The notes below the pieces were generated by a model. That model was not told where the DNA came from, made no database searches, and was given only the letters and a program-made list of their open reading frames with translations. A DNA stretch of 64,000 nucleotides from Myxococcales bacterium (lineage in GTDB: Bacteria > Myxococcota_A > UBA9042), in assembly GCA_947491025.1 (NCBI GenBank), contig CANLIC010000011.1, positions 45,127-109,126 of the forward strand. The letters are read 5' to 3'. Made by a program: the position numbers and the translations under genes. Shown one piece after another: positions 17,959-29,450 of the stretch; position 1 is the stretch's first letter; every line of letters starts with the position of its first letter.

Positions 17959-18578
17959 GTGGGCCGCTACGCCTGCCGCCGCGGCTACGCGCGCTGTGCG
18001 AGCGGATCCCGGCCTGCGAGGGACTCGCTGACATCGCCTGCGACCACGCCCTTGTCTCGCTCTCGTGCCTGGCGATCGGCCGAGCGCAGCGCGCCATCGC
18101 CATCGACATCGCCGAGGGGCCGCTGCATGCGACACGCGCGCGGCTAGGCGAGTCGATGCCTCTGGGCCTGACCTTGCGCCAAGGTGACGGCTTCGCGCTG
18201 CAAGCGGGAGAGGCGCAGGTCGCCGTGATCAGCGGCATCGGCGGCGCGCAGATGGCCGCGCTGCTGCGTCGCGACCGGCCGCGCGCGCTCGGTGTCGAGC
18301 ACCTGCTGCTGCTGCCCCACAACCACGCCGCCGAGCTGCGGCACGCCTTGGCCGAGACCGGCTGGCAAGTGACGGCGGAATGGCTGGTGGCCGAGCGATC
18401 GCGCCTCTACCTCGGATTGGCAGCGGTGCCGGGCCAGATGAGGAAGCTCGAGGCCAGCGAGGCAGACTTCGGGCGCTTGGCCGAGGACGCTGACCCGGTG
18501 CTCTGGCAGCGGTGGCAGGCGACAGAGCTGGCGCGCCAAGCGCGGGTGGCGGACGCGCGGCGCTCAGCCGGGCGCTGA
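17955..18578 (+). CDS. trmK: tRNA (adenine(22)-N1)-methyltransferase TrmK family
   Basis: The GTG at 17955 overlaps the pyruvate kinase stop. The 207-aa product fits the COG2384/TrmK family: LADIACDHALVSLSCL (SAM-binding motif I, usually DIGTDHAYLP), AIAIDIAEGPLHATRARL, LRQGDGFALQAGEAQVAVI and a SGIGGAQMAALL motif (usually GMGG). Members methylate N1 of A22 in tRNA with SAM. In this copy the DIGTDHA motif reads DIACDHA, replacing the glycine. The hydrophobic LLLLPHNHAAELRHALAETGW segment matches the conserved LQPN...R..L...GW of the family. A perfect hairpin covers its stop codon. Confidence 0.85.
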   Translation: MSGPLRLPPRLRALCERIPACEGLADIACDHALVSLSCLAIGRAQRAIAIDIAEGPLHATRARLGESMPLGLTLRQGDGFALQAGEAQVAVISGIGGAQMAALLRRDRPRALGVEHLLLLPHNHAAELRHALAETGWQVTAEWLVAERSRLYLGLAAVPGQMRKLEASEADFGRLAEDADPVLWQRWQATELARQARVADARRSAGR

Positions 18579-18583
18579 GCGCC
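18559..18583. terminator. Perfect 10-bp hairpin over the trmK stop, between convergent genes
   Basis: GGCGCTCAGC (18559-18568) and GCTGAGCGCC (18574-18583) are exact inverted complements around a 5-base loop. The structure includes the trmK stop and lies 20 bases from the end of the convergent BIG2 gene. It lacks a T-run but is the strongest stem at this junction, so it may end transcription in both directions. Confidence 0.45.
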
Positions 18584-18603
18584 GACTTCGCGGGAACCCG
18601 GCG

Positions 18604-22452
<3,849 letters not shown>

Positions 22453-22893
22453 CGGTGCTCCTCGGGAACTGAAGGCGCAGGTTGTTTGACGCGCCCCACA
22501 TCTAGAACAGGATGCCGCACACCACCGCGCGCGTGAACAGCGCCCGCGCTGGCCTTTGCTTGCAGCCGTGCACGCGGCTTGGCGAAGCCGTCGCGCGATC
22601 GCGGCCAGCCTTGAGCGCCCCAATCGCGCGCGATCGGCAACGATCTCCAGCCTGTCGCCTTCGAACGCGGCGCCATCAGGCGGCGATTTCCGCCCATACC
22701 CATCGCGCGGCACCCCCGCTGGACTTGGGGCCCTGAATGGGCCCTAAACGCTAGACGCAAAGGCCGATCCCGATGATCAGGGCACGCAGCGCGGGAAAGT
22801 AGGGGTTCCGCGCCCTTGCGATCTTCAAGCGATCGGATCTACAGGCCTGGATCCGCGCCGCGCTCTCGCGTACGGCACCTTGGAGGCCAAAGC
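22453..22893. other. 441-bp divergent intergenic region, no gene seen
   Basis: Separates the BIG2 lipoprotein (-) from the lytic transglycosylase (+) and must hold both promoters. It contains GGGCCC-TGAAT-GGGCCC (22728-22744), a self-complementary repeat. No tRNA-like fold or credible short coding region was found by eye. Confidence 0.6.
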
Positions 22894-23724
22894 ATGGCGG
22901 ATCTGAAGGTTCTCGGTTGGTTGGGTCGATCTCGGACGGCTCTCGGTATCCACAAATCGCCACAAGTGCGTGGCTGGAAGCAGGCCCTGCTGACGCTCCT
23001 CGCGCTTGGGCTCGTAGCGCCAGGGGCGGCCCTGGCGGAACCGCCCACGCCACCGCCGACCGACGCCGAGTTGATGCACCAGGCGCTGCACCGCTGCCGC
23101 AGCGTGTCCAGGGCGCGGCGCGAAGGCATCGACCGCAAGCTGCTGCAAAAGTTGCTCGACCTCGAGCGCGCGCACGGGGTGCCCGAGGCCTATCGCGGCC
23201 TGACGCTGGCCAAGGCCTGCATCGAGTCGGGCTTTTCGGCCAGCAGCCGCGGCGACTGCAAGGGCGGCCACTGCCGGGCCGTCGGCATGGTGCAGCTCTG
23301 GCCGTGGACCGAGCGCTTCGGCGTCAATCGCCGAGATCCGGTGGCCAGCGTCCGCTTCTTGCTCAAACGAACGGCCATCGGCATGCGCGACGGCCGGCTG
23401 GAGAAGATCTGCGGCCAACGGGCGCATGGCGACCTCGACGCGTTCCGCGTGGCGTGGCTCCGCATCAACCGCGGCCCGCTGCACGGCGGACGTCAGCGCT
23501 GCGAGGGGATGCCCAAGGACCTCGCCCGCCTGCAGCTCTGGCACCGGATGGTGGCGTACGACCGCGCCGCAGGACACCCGACCGACGCCGCCGCCGCTGC
23601 CCAGAGCGCGCTGACGCCGGCCGCCGCTAGCCTCGCCACCACGCCGTCCCCGGCCGCCGAGGCGCCCAAGTCGATCGCGCAGCCGGGCGGCGCCGCCGAA
23701 GCGAGCCCGCCGAAAGGGCCCTAA
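22894..23724 (+). CDS. Lytic transglycosylase-like (SLT/lysozyme-fold) exported protein
   Basis: The ATG at 22894 follows GGAGG with 8-base spacing. The 276-aa product has a signal peptide (ALLTLLALGLVAPGAALA) and then an SLT-type domain. It carries YRGLTLAKACIESGFSASS with the candidate catalytic Glu111, VGMVQLWPWTERFGV (the usual GLMQ(L/I)xPxT motif) and VASVRFLLKR. Such enzymes cleave the MurNAc-GlcNAc bond of peptidoglycan to give 1,6-anhydro ends. A GDCKGGHCRA loop between the Glu and the Q-motif carries two cysteines that could form a disulfide. The tail is a low-complexity Ala/Pro linker. Substrate activity is inferred from the fold. Confidence 0.85.
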   Translation: MADLKVLGWLGRSRTALGIHKSPQVRGWKQALLTLLALGLVAPGAALAEPPTPPPTDAELMHQALHRCRSVSRARREGIDRKLLQKLLDLERAHGVPEAYRGLTLAKACIESGFSASSRGDCKGGHCRAVGMVQLWPWTERFGVNRRDPVASVRFLLKRTAIGMRDGRLEKICGQRAHGDLDAFRVAWLRINRGPLHGGRQRCEGMPKDLARLQLWHRMVAYDRAAGHPTDAAAAAQSALTPAAASLATTPSPAAEAPKSIAQPGGAAEASPPKGP

Positions 23725-23946
23725 GGGAGGCAAGGGCGCGCGACGACGACGCTTCGCTCCGCTCCCGCTGTACCTGGCCCCTAGACGTGGAGACGAGCTC
23801 CGGGGGCCGACCCCGCTCATTTGTGCCCGAGGGGATCGCGTCGCGCCCGCATGTCGCCGCGCTCCACGATCGCCCATCGTCCCTGGCCGAAGCGCTTGCC
23901 CAACCGCCTGCCCGGTCCTAGCCTGCACCGCACAGGAGGCAGCAGG

Positions 23947-24918
23947 ATGACGGCGCGACTGCACCCCGAGGTTGAACCCTATGCCTCGGGCCTGCTGACG
24001 GTCTCGGGGCAGCACCGAATCTACTGGGAGCAGGTGGGCAATCCGCGCGGCGAGCCGGTGCTCTTTCTGCATGGCGGCCCGGGCGGCGGCTGCGCGCCGT
24101 GGAACCGCCGCCTCTTCGACCCACAGCATGACCGCGCGGTCCTGTTCGATCAGCGCGGTTGTGGCCGGAGCACGCCGCACGCCAGCCTGCGCGAGAACAC
24201 GACCTGGCATCTCTGCGCCGACATCGAGCGGCTGCGACAGCACCTCGGCATCGAGCGCTGGCTGGTCTTTGGCGGCTCGTGGGGCAGCACCCTGGCGTTG
24301 GCCTACGCCGAGCAGCACCCGGAGCGCGTTGCTGGACTCATCCTCCGCGGCGTGTTCTGCGCCACCCGCGACGAGGTGCGCTGGTTCTACCAAGACGGCA
24401 CCCGCCACCTCTTCCCTGACGCATTCGAGGCCTTCGTGGAGCCGCTCACCCTCGCCGAGCGCGGCGATGTGCTCAAGGCCTACCACAGCCGCCTGACGCG
24501 CGGCCCGCGGCGCGAACAGGTGCAAGCGGCCCGCAGCTGGACGCAGTGGGAGATCGCGACATCGCGGCTGCGGCCCGATGCGGTGGGCGCCGGGTTCTCC
24601 GACGGCCTCGCCCTGCAGTTGGCGCGCATCGAGGCGCACTACTTCGTCCACGACAGCTGGCTGCGACCGGACCAGCTGATCGAAGACGCCGGCCGCATCG
24701 CGCACTTGCCCTGCCACATCGTCCAGGGCCGCTACGACGCCATCTGCCCGCCCTCGACGGCGTGGCGCCTGCACCGCGCGCTGCCAGGGAGTGAGCTGAC
24801 TTTGGTCGATGACGCCGGCCACTCCGCGCTCGAGCCCGGCACCCTCCTCGGCCTGCTCGCCGCCCTGACCGCGCTGCGTGGCTGGTCGACGCGGCAACCG
24901 CAAGCGGTGCGGCCATGA
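23947..24918 (+). CDS. pip: Proline iminopeptidase
   Basis: Releases N-terminal proline from peptides; a cytosolic alpha/beta hydrolase of the S33 family. The 323-aa length is near the usual 315. Visible landmarks are the oxyanion-hole motif FLHGGPGGGCAPW, DQRGCGRSTPH, the nucleophile elbow GGSWGSTLAL (Ser111), the acid in VQGRYDAICPP and the histidine in DDAGHSALE. The ATG at 23947 follows AGGAGG. It overlaps the next gene by ATGA. Some family members also act as amidases or esterases, but the motif set favours Pip. Confidence 0.95.
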   Translation: MTARLHPEVEPYASGLLTVSGQHRIYWEQVGNPRGEPVLFLHGGPGGGCAPWNRRLFDPQHDRAVLFDQRGCGRSTPHASLRENTTWHLCADIERLRQHLGIERWLVFGGSWGSTLALAYAEQHPERVAGLILRGVFCATRDEVRWFYQDGTRHLFPDAFEAFVEPLTLAERGDVLKAYHSRLTRGPRREQVQAARSWTQWEIATSRLRPDAVGAGFSDGLALQLARIEAHYFVHDSWLRPDQLIEDAGRIAHLPCHIVQGRYDAICPPSTAWRLHRALPGSELTLVDDAGHSALEPGTLLGLLAALTALRGWSTRQPQAVRP

Positions 24919-25412
24919 CCGCTTCGCGGCGCGCGGGAAGCCTGGGTCTCTGGCGGCGGGTGCTGGCCTGCACCGGGCTCGCCCTCGCCTGCGCCTGCGC
25001 CAGCGATGCCGAGGTCGGCTGCGGCGATGGTCAGCAGCGAGCGTCGGTCGAGGCCGTCAGCACCGCAGGCGGCGCCGGTAGTTTCGCCTTTACGATCGAA
25101 GTCCGCGCCGACGATCGCGACTGCGGCTGCCAGGCGGATTATTGGGAGATCGTCGGCATCGACGGCGTGCTGCTGCAGCGCCACCCGCTGCCGGCCCGCA
25201 GCGCACCGGGCACGATCTCGACCACGACAGGCGCAGCCCTGACCTTGTCCGAAGACCTGTATGTCGTGGTCCGGGCCCACATGCGGGGAGGGGCGGGCGA
25301 TGGTGTCGCGGCGATGCGCGGCTCGGTGCGCGACGGTTTTGTCGCCTACGACGCGACCGGCTTCGGCCTTGGTCTGAGCGGCCAAGGGCCGCAGCCGCCA
25401 GCCTGCCCCTGA
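24915..25412 (+). CDS. Small cysteine-containing lipoprotein of unknown function
   Basis: Coupled to pip by ATGA. The 165-residue product has an N-terminal basic region and a hydrophobic stretch LACTGLALACACASD with several cysteines; the most likely lipobox is LACAC. The mature part is mostly beta-strand-like, with an acidic loop and closely spaced cysteines (DCGCQADYW). I recognise no family. Its link to pip may be only positional. Confidence 0.75.
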   Translation: MTASRRAGSLGLWRRVLACTGLALACACASDAEVGCGDGQQRASVEAVSTAGGAGSFAFTIEVRADDRDCGCQADYWEIVGIDGVLLQRHPLPARSAPGTISTTTGAALTLSEDLYVVVRAHMRGGAGDGVAAMRGSVRDGFVAYDATGFGLGLSGQGPQPPACP

Positions 25413-25416
25413 GGGC

Positions 25417-26775
25417 CTAGGGCGCCGCGATGCCGTCGTGGATGACGTCGATCCACAGCTGCGACTCGCCCATGCTGCTGCGCTCGCTGTCGATCGTGCA
25501 GGCGGCCAGCAGTGCGGCGGCCCCCTGCTCAGCGTCGGCCGGGTTGGCGGCGTGCACAAAAGCCAGCGGCTCGCCGCTGCGGACCACTTCGCCCGGTTTA
25601 CAGCAGAGGACAAAGCCGACCCTCGGATCGATGGCGTCTTCCTTGCGCATCCGGCCCGCCCCGAGGCGCAGCGCGGCGACCGCAACCGCGTAGGCGTCGA
25701 TGCCGACCAGCAGGCCATTGCGCGGCGCCAGCACAGCGTGAACCTCCGGTGCGCTCGGCAGGCGTCCGGGATCGTCGACGACGCGCGGATCGCCGCCGTG
25801 GGCGGCCACGACCTGGCGGAAGCGCTCCGCCGCGCTGCCATCATCGAGCGCGCGCGCGATCATGGCCTCGCCGGCAGCGAGGTCCGCCGCCTTGCCGCCG
25901 AGCCGCAACATCTCGCCGCCGAGCCGGCAGACCAACGCTCGGGTGTCGGCGGGACCCTGGCCATGCAGAATCGCGATCGATTCGGCGATCTCCAGGGCGT
26001 TGCCGATGTGGGTGCCCAGCGGTCGATCCATCGACGTGAGAAATGCCGTGACCCGCCGCCCGAGCGCAGCGCCCGCCTTGACCATCGCCTGCGCCAAGCG
26101 CCGGGCGTCGGCCTCGTTCTTCATGAAGGCGCCGTTGCCGACCTTGACGTCGAGCACCAACGCGCCGGCGCCCTCGGCGAGCTTCTTGCTCATGATCGAG
26201 GCCACGATGAGCGGGATCGACTCGACGGTGCCCGTCACGTCGCGCAGCGCGTAGAGTCGACGGTCCGCCGGTGCGATCTCCTCGGTCTGACCGATGAGCG
26301 ATACCCCGATGCGGCCCACGATGGCGCGGAATTCTTGCAGCGAGAGCCGGGTCTGGAAGCCGCCGCCCGTGCCACCCAGGCCGGGGCCGGGGATCGACTC
26401 CAGCTTGTCGAGGGTGCCGCCGGTGTGGCCCAAGCCGCGGCCCGAGATCATCGGCACCGCCACACCACAGGCCGCCACCGCTGGTGCGAGCGGGATGCTG
26501 ACCTTGTCGCCCACCCCGCCGGTGCTGTGCTTGTCGGCGGTCGGCCGGTCGAGGTGGCTCCAGTCGAGCACCGCCCCGCTGTGCAACATCGCGTGCAAAA
26601 GCGCCGCCGTCTCGCCTTCGTCGAGGCCGCGAATGGCCACCGCCATGGCGAAGGCCGCCATCTGGTAGTCCGGCACGCTGCCGTCGGTGTAGCCGCGGAC
26701 CAGCGCGCCGATCTCGTCGGCGCCGAGGCGCAACCCGTCGCGCTTGCGGGCGAGCAGTTCGTAGGTGAAGAGCAC
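25417..26775 (-). CDS. deoA: Thymidine / pyrimidine-nucleoside phosphorylase
   Basis: Cleaves thymidine or uridine with phosphate to base plus (deoxy)ribose-1-phosphate in nucleoside salvage. The GTG at 26775 is preferred, because GGAGG lies just upstream and the protein then begins MLFTYELLARKRDG, as in homologues. Landmarks are DYQMAAFAMAV, DKHSTGGVGDKVS (phosphate and substrate binding), SGRGLGHTGGTLDKLESIPG (family signature) and the C-terminal RKEDAIDPRVGF domain. At 452 aa it is slightly longer than typical. Deciding between DeoA and the broader Pdp would need a tree. It is convergent with the small lipoprotein gene (4-bp gap) and divergent from apaG. Confidence 0.92.
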   Translation of the reverse strand: MLFTYELLARKRDGLRLGADEIGALVRGYTDGSVPDYQMAAFAMAVAIRGLDEGETAALLHAMLHSGAVLDWSHLDRPTADKHSTGGVGDKVSIPLAPAVAACGVAVPMISGRGLGHTGGTLDKLESIPGPGLGGTGGGFQTRLSLQEFRAIVGRIGVSLIGQTEEIAPADRRLYALRDVTGTVESIPLIVASIMSKKLAEGAGALVLDVKVGNGAFMKNEADARRLAQAMVKAGAALGRRVTAFLTSMDRPLGTHIGNALEIAESIAILHGQGPADTRALVCRLGGEMLRLGGKAADLAAGEAMIARALDDGSAAERFRQVVAAHGGDPRVVDDPGRLPSAPEVHAVLAPRNGLLVGIDAYAVAVAALRLGAGRMRKEDAIDPRVGFVLCCKPGEVVRSGEPLAFVHAANPADAEQGAAALLAACTIDSERSSMGESQLWIDVIHDGIAAP

Positions 26776-27183
26776 AGCGCCTCCAAGCACGTAGAGTCAG
26801 GCGCGCGGTCGCAGCCAGCGTCGGCGCCTCGCGATGGTGGCATGCCACCGCCGGAGAGGCAAAATAGGCGGCGTCGACAGCCGCAAGCGGCCGATGGCAG
26901 TTCGCCTCCCGTGCTGGCGTGGCGGGGGTCAGCCCTGGATGGTGTCGAGCGTGTTGCGCGACCTCGACCGCGCTGCCCTTGCCGACGGGCGCCCGAGGCC
27001 TGCTGGCCCTGCCTCGGCGCTGGCGCTGCGGCGAGGTCTCGGTGTCGCCGATTTCGGAGATCGGCCATCGGCGGCAGCGAGTTGAGCGCGCTACCAACGT
27101 CTGGGGCAGGTGACAGCGGCGGCCTGCCGTGTCAGCCTCCGGGCCCAGGGGCGGCCGAAGGCCTGGGCCAAGGGGGGATCGCG
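26776..27183. other. 408-bp divergent intergenic region with a perfect 14-bp palindrome
   Basis: Lies between the divergent deoA and apaG. It holds GGTGGCATGCCACC (26836-26849), an exact 14-bp palindrome about 60 bases upstream of deoA, a plausible operator. No credible gene was found. Confidence 0.5.
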
Positions 27184-27612
27184 ATGGCGGGGAGTCGAGG
27201 TCAGAGCGCGGGCAACGCTGAAGAGGCGCCGCTGTCGAGTGCCGTGACGCGAGGCGTGCAAGTCGACGTACGGGTCCGCTTCGTTCCCGAGCGCAGCGCG
27301 CCGCCGCACGCCTGGTTCTTCGCCTACGAGGTGACGATCTGCAACCTCGGCGCTGTGCCGGTGCGCTTGCTGGCCCGCCACTGGATCATCACCAATGGCC
27401 ACGGGCGGGTCGAAGAGGTGCGTGGGCCCGGCGTGGTGGGCGAGCAGCCGCTGCTGGCGCCTGGCGAGGTCTTCCGCTACGCGTCGGCCTGTCCGCTCGA
27501 CACCCCCACCGGCACCATGCGCGGCAGCTACGCCATGGTGCTGGACGACGGCGGCAAGTTCGATGCGGAGATCGCTGAATTCCCGTTGTTTGATCCCGCG
27601 ATGGTGAACTAG
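27184..27612 (+). CDS. apaG: ApaG domain protein
   Basis: The 142-aa product matches ApaG along its length: VTRGVQVDVRVRFVPE, WFFAYEVTICNLG, ARHWIITNGHGRVEEVRGPG and GVVGEQPLLAPGEVFRYAS, ending PTGTMRGSYAMVLDDG. ApaG is a small immunoglobulin-like protein linked to Co2+/Mg2+ resistance and to ApaH in enterobacteria, although its biochemical role is not settled. The start chosen is the ATG at 27184, after GGGGGATCGCG; family members usually begin close to the SAVTRGV strand, so a short N-terminal extension is present. No apaH or ksgA adjoins it here; ksgA lies 17 kb away. Confidence 0.92.
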   Translation: MAGSRGQSAGNAEEAPLSSAVTRGVQVDVRVRFVPERSAPPHAWFFAYEVTICNLGAVPVRLLARHWIITNGHGRVEEVRGPGVVGEQPLLAPGEVFRYASACPLDTPTGTMRGSYAMVLDDGGKFDAEIAEFPLFDPAMVN

Positions 27613-27719
27613 CCCGCGCGCGGCGGCGACGCCCAACAGTCCAGCGCGGCGCGAAGCAGCGGCCATGCTGCATCGCCTGGCGGCGCAGCGTCGCAGGCAG
27701 CGCCTGATCGAGGGAGCCG

Positions 27720-29450
27720 ATGATCATCGCAGCCGAAGACCTCCGGCGGCTCGTCGTCCGGGTCGCCGTCGTCACCCTGGCGTTGCGCGCGGTGTCAATG
27801 TTTTCGGTCGATCCGATGGCGCGGGAAGTGGCGCGCATGTTGCCCCCGGCGGAGGTCGGCGCCGCGATCGAGGGCGCGCACGGCTGGACCCTGGCCTGGG
27901 CGACCGTGATGCAGGGCTTGGCGCCGACGACCCGGCTGCCGGCGGTCTTTGCCGACGTCGCGCTGGTGCTGCTCTGTGTCGCCTATGCCCGTGGCGCGGG
28001 CTGGGGAACGATCGCCGGGCTGATGGCCGGGGCGGTGACCGCGATGGCGCCGCTCGGGCTCGGGCTTGGCTGGCGCGTCGACGCCAACCCCGCGCCTCTG
28101 CTGGTGCTGCTCGCGCTCTGGCAGCTCCGCGTCGGTCTACGGCGCGGCGAGCTGCGCCGCTGCCTGCTCGCCACGCTGGCCCTGCTGCCAGCGGTCTGGT
28201 TGACCCCCGCGAGCCTGGTGGCGCTGCCGGGGGCGCTGTGGCTCGCGGCGCGCTCGGTGACGCTGCGCGAAGTGCGGCTGGGCGCCGGCGTCGCGGCCAT
28301 CGCCGCCAGCGTCGCCGGGCTGCTGGCGCGGCTGCTGCACCCAGGCGCACTGCTGCCGCTGCCCGAGCCGCAGTGGGCGTGGCTCGGCGGCGCGCCCGTG
28401 GGCACCGGTGATGCGTTCGAGGCCGTCTACGCCGCCGCTGGCGCGCTGTCGGTGGCCGGCCCGACCGGCTCGCTCGCCGCCGCTGCCGAGCTGACGCCGG
28501 CGCCGACCTGGCGGGTCGCCGTCGGGGCGCTGCTTTGGCTCGTCGCGGCGCTCGGTTACGCCCGCGGCCTGGTGCGCGAGGACCTGCCCAAGGCGACCCC
28601 AGGTGAGGCACCCGGCCTCGGCGGCTTCCGCACGCTCGGGGTCGCCGTAGCGGCGGCACCACGGCGCCTTGGCGAGCGCGACGCCCTGCCGCTGCTCCTG
28701 CCGGGACTCCTGGCGCTGCTCTGGGTCGCCGTCGGTGCGGGCGAAGGATCTCTCGCTGCCGCCGCCCGGGCCAGCGCCATCGACGCGGTAGCGGTGGCGC
28801 GGGCGCCGATGGCGTTGCTGCTCGGCGCCGGTTTGGCCGCCATCGGCCTGCGCCCAGCCCTGCTGCAGCAGGGCGACGATCGGGGTAGTGGGCGCGCGTC
28901 TGTGGTGCGGCTGGTCGCGCTGACGCTCGTCATCTTCGGCGTCGGCGGCGCGGCCCTGGTCGACGGCGCCACAGCCGTCACCAACACGGCGCCGCGCAAA
29001 GTGGCGCGCCAGGTGGCCGAAGAGATGGGGGTCCGCGGTCAAGCGCTGCTCATCGGCTCCGGCGGGCTGCGCTTGCGCTGGAAGCTGGCCGCCGGGGGCC
29101 CGAGCAACCGAATCGCGCTGTTGCCGACGGTCGACGGTGATGCCCCGCCGAGCGAAGGCCAAGGCGACGCCGCCGGCGCCAAGACGATCTGGGCGCGCGC
29201 CCTGGCCACCGCGCTGAGCGCCAAGCCGCCGACGCTGGTCATCGCGGGCGATCGTGCGGCGGTAGGTGGGGAAGGTTCACCGCCACCTGCCGTCGCGGCG
29301 CTCGAGGCGGCGTTGCTGTCGGCCGGCTACGAGGCCCGGCAGGACGGGCACTGGCTCTACTCCGACCTTGCCGTCCGCAGCTACGAGCGGGGCGGGCGAG
29401 GCGATCCCGCCACGGTGCGTCCGCAGCTCGCGCCCGGCGTCGCGCCGTGA
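27720..29450 (+). CDS. Multipass membrane protein with soluble C-terminal domain, unknown function
   Basis: The ATG at 27720 is preceded by GAGGGAG. The 576-aa product has about eight to ten hydrophobic segments through residue ~420, rich in Ala, Leu and Gly. A soluble tail begins around NTAPRKVARQVAEEMGVRGQ and contains GQALLIGSGGLRLRWKL and PPTLVIAGDRAAVGG. The layout resembles bacterial GT-C/PMT-type membrane glycosyltransferases, with a multipass body and an alpha/beta tail, but the diagnostic Asp/Glu motif after the first helix is not clear (SVDPMAREVARM). It is coupled to the DinG-like helicase gene by GTGA, which probably reflects shared expression only. Confidence 0.75.
   Translation: MIIAAEDLRRLVVRVAVVTLALRAVSMFSVDPMAREVARMLPPAEVGAAIEGAHGWTLAWATVMQGLAPTTRLPAVFADVALVLLCVAYARGAGWGTIAGLMAGAVTAMAPLGLGLGWRVDANPAPLLVLLALWQLRVGLRRGELRRCLLATLALLPAVWLTPASLVALPGALWLAARSVTLREVRLGAGVAAIAASVAGLLARLLHPGALLPLPEPQWAWLGGAPVGTGDAFEAVYAAAGALSVAGPTGSLAAAAELTPAPTWRVAVGALLWLVAALGYARGLVREDLPKATPGEAPGLGGFRTLGVAVAAAPRRLGERDALPLLLPGLLALLWVAVGAGEGSLAAAARASAIDAVAVARAPMALLLGAGLAAIGLRPALLQQGDDRGSGRASVVRLVALTLVIFGVGGAALVDGATAVTNTAPRKVARQVAEEMGVRGQALLIGSGGLRLRWKLAAGGPSNRIALLPTVDGDAPPSEGQGDAAGAKTIWARALATALSAKPPTLVIAGDRAAVGGEGSPPPAVAALEAALLSAGYEARQDGHWLYSDLAVRSYERGGRGDPATVRPQLAPGVAP

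Noticed and set aside
22453..22893. tRNA or small RNA gene in the divergent gap
   Set aside because: No cloverleaf, anticodon loop or T-arm sequence could be found; only short self-complementary runs.
25438..27183. A 580-residue N-terminal extension of ApaG
   Set aside because: It is antisense to the phosphorylase gene and ApaG is always small; the ATG at 27184 suffices.
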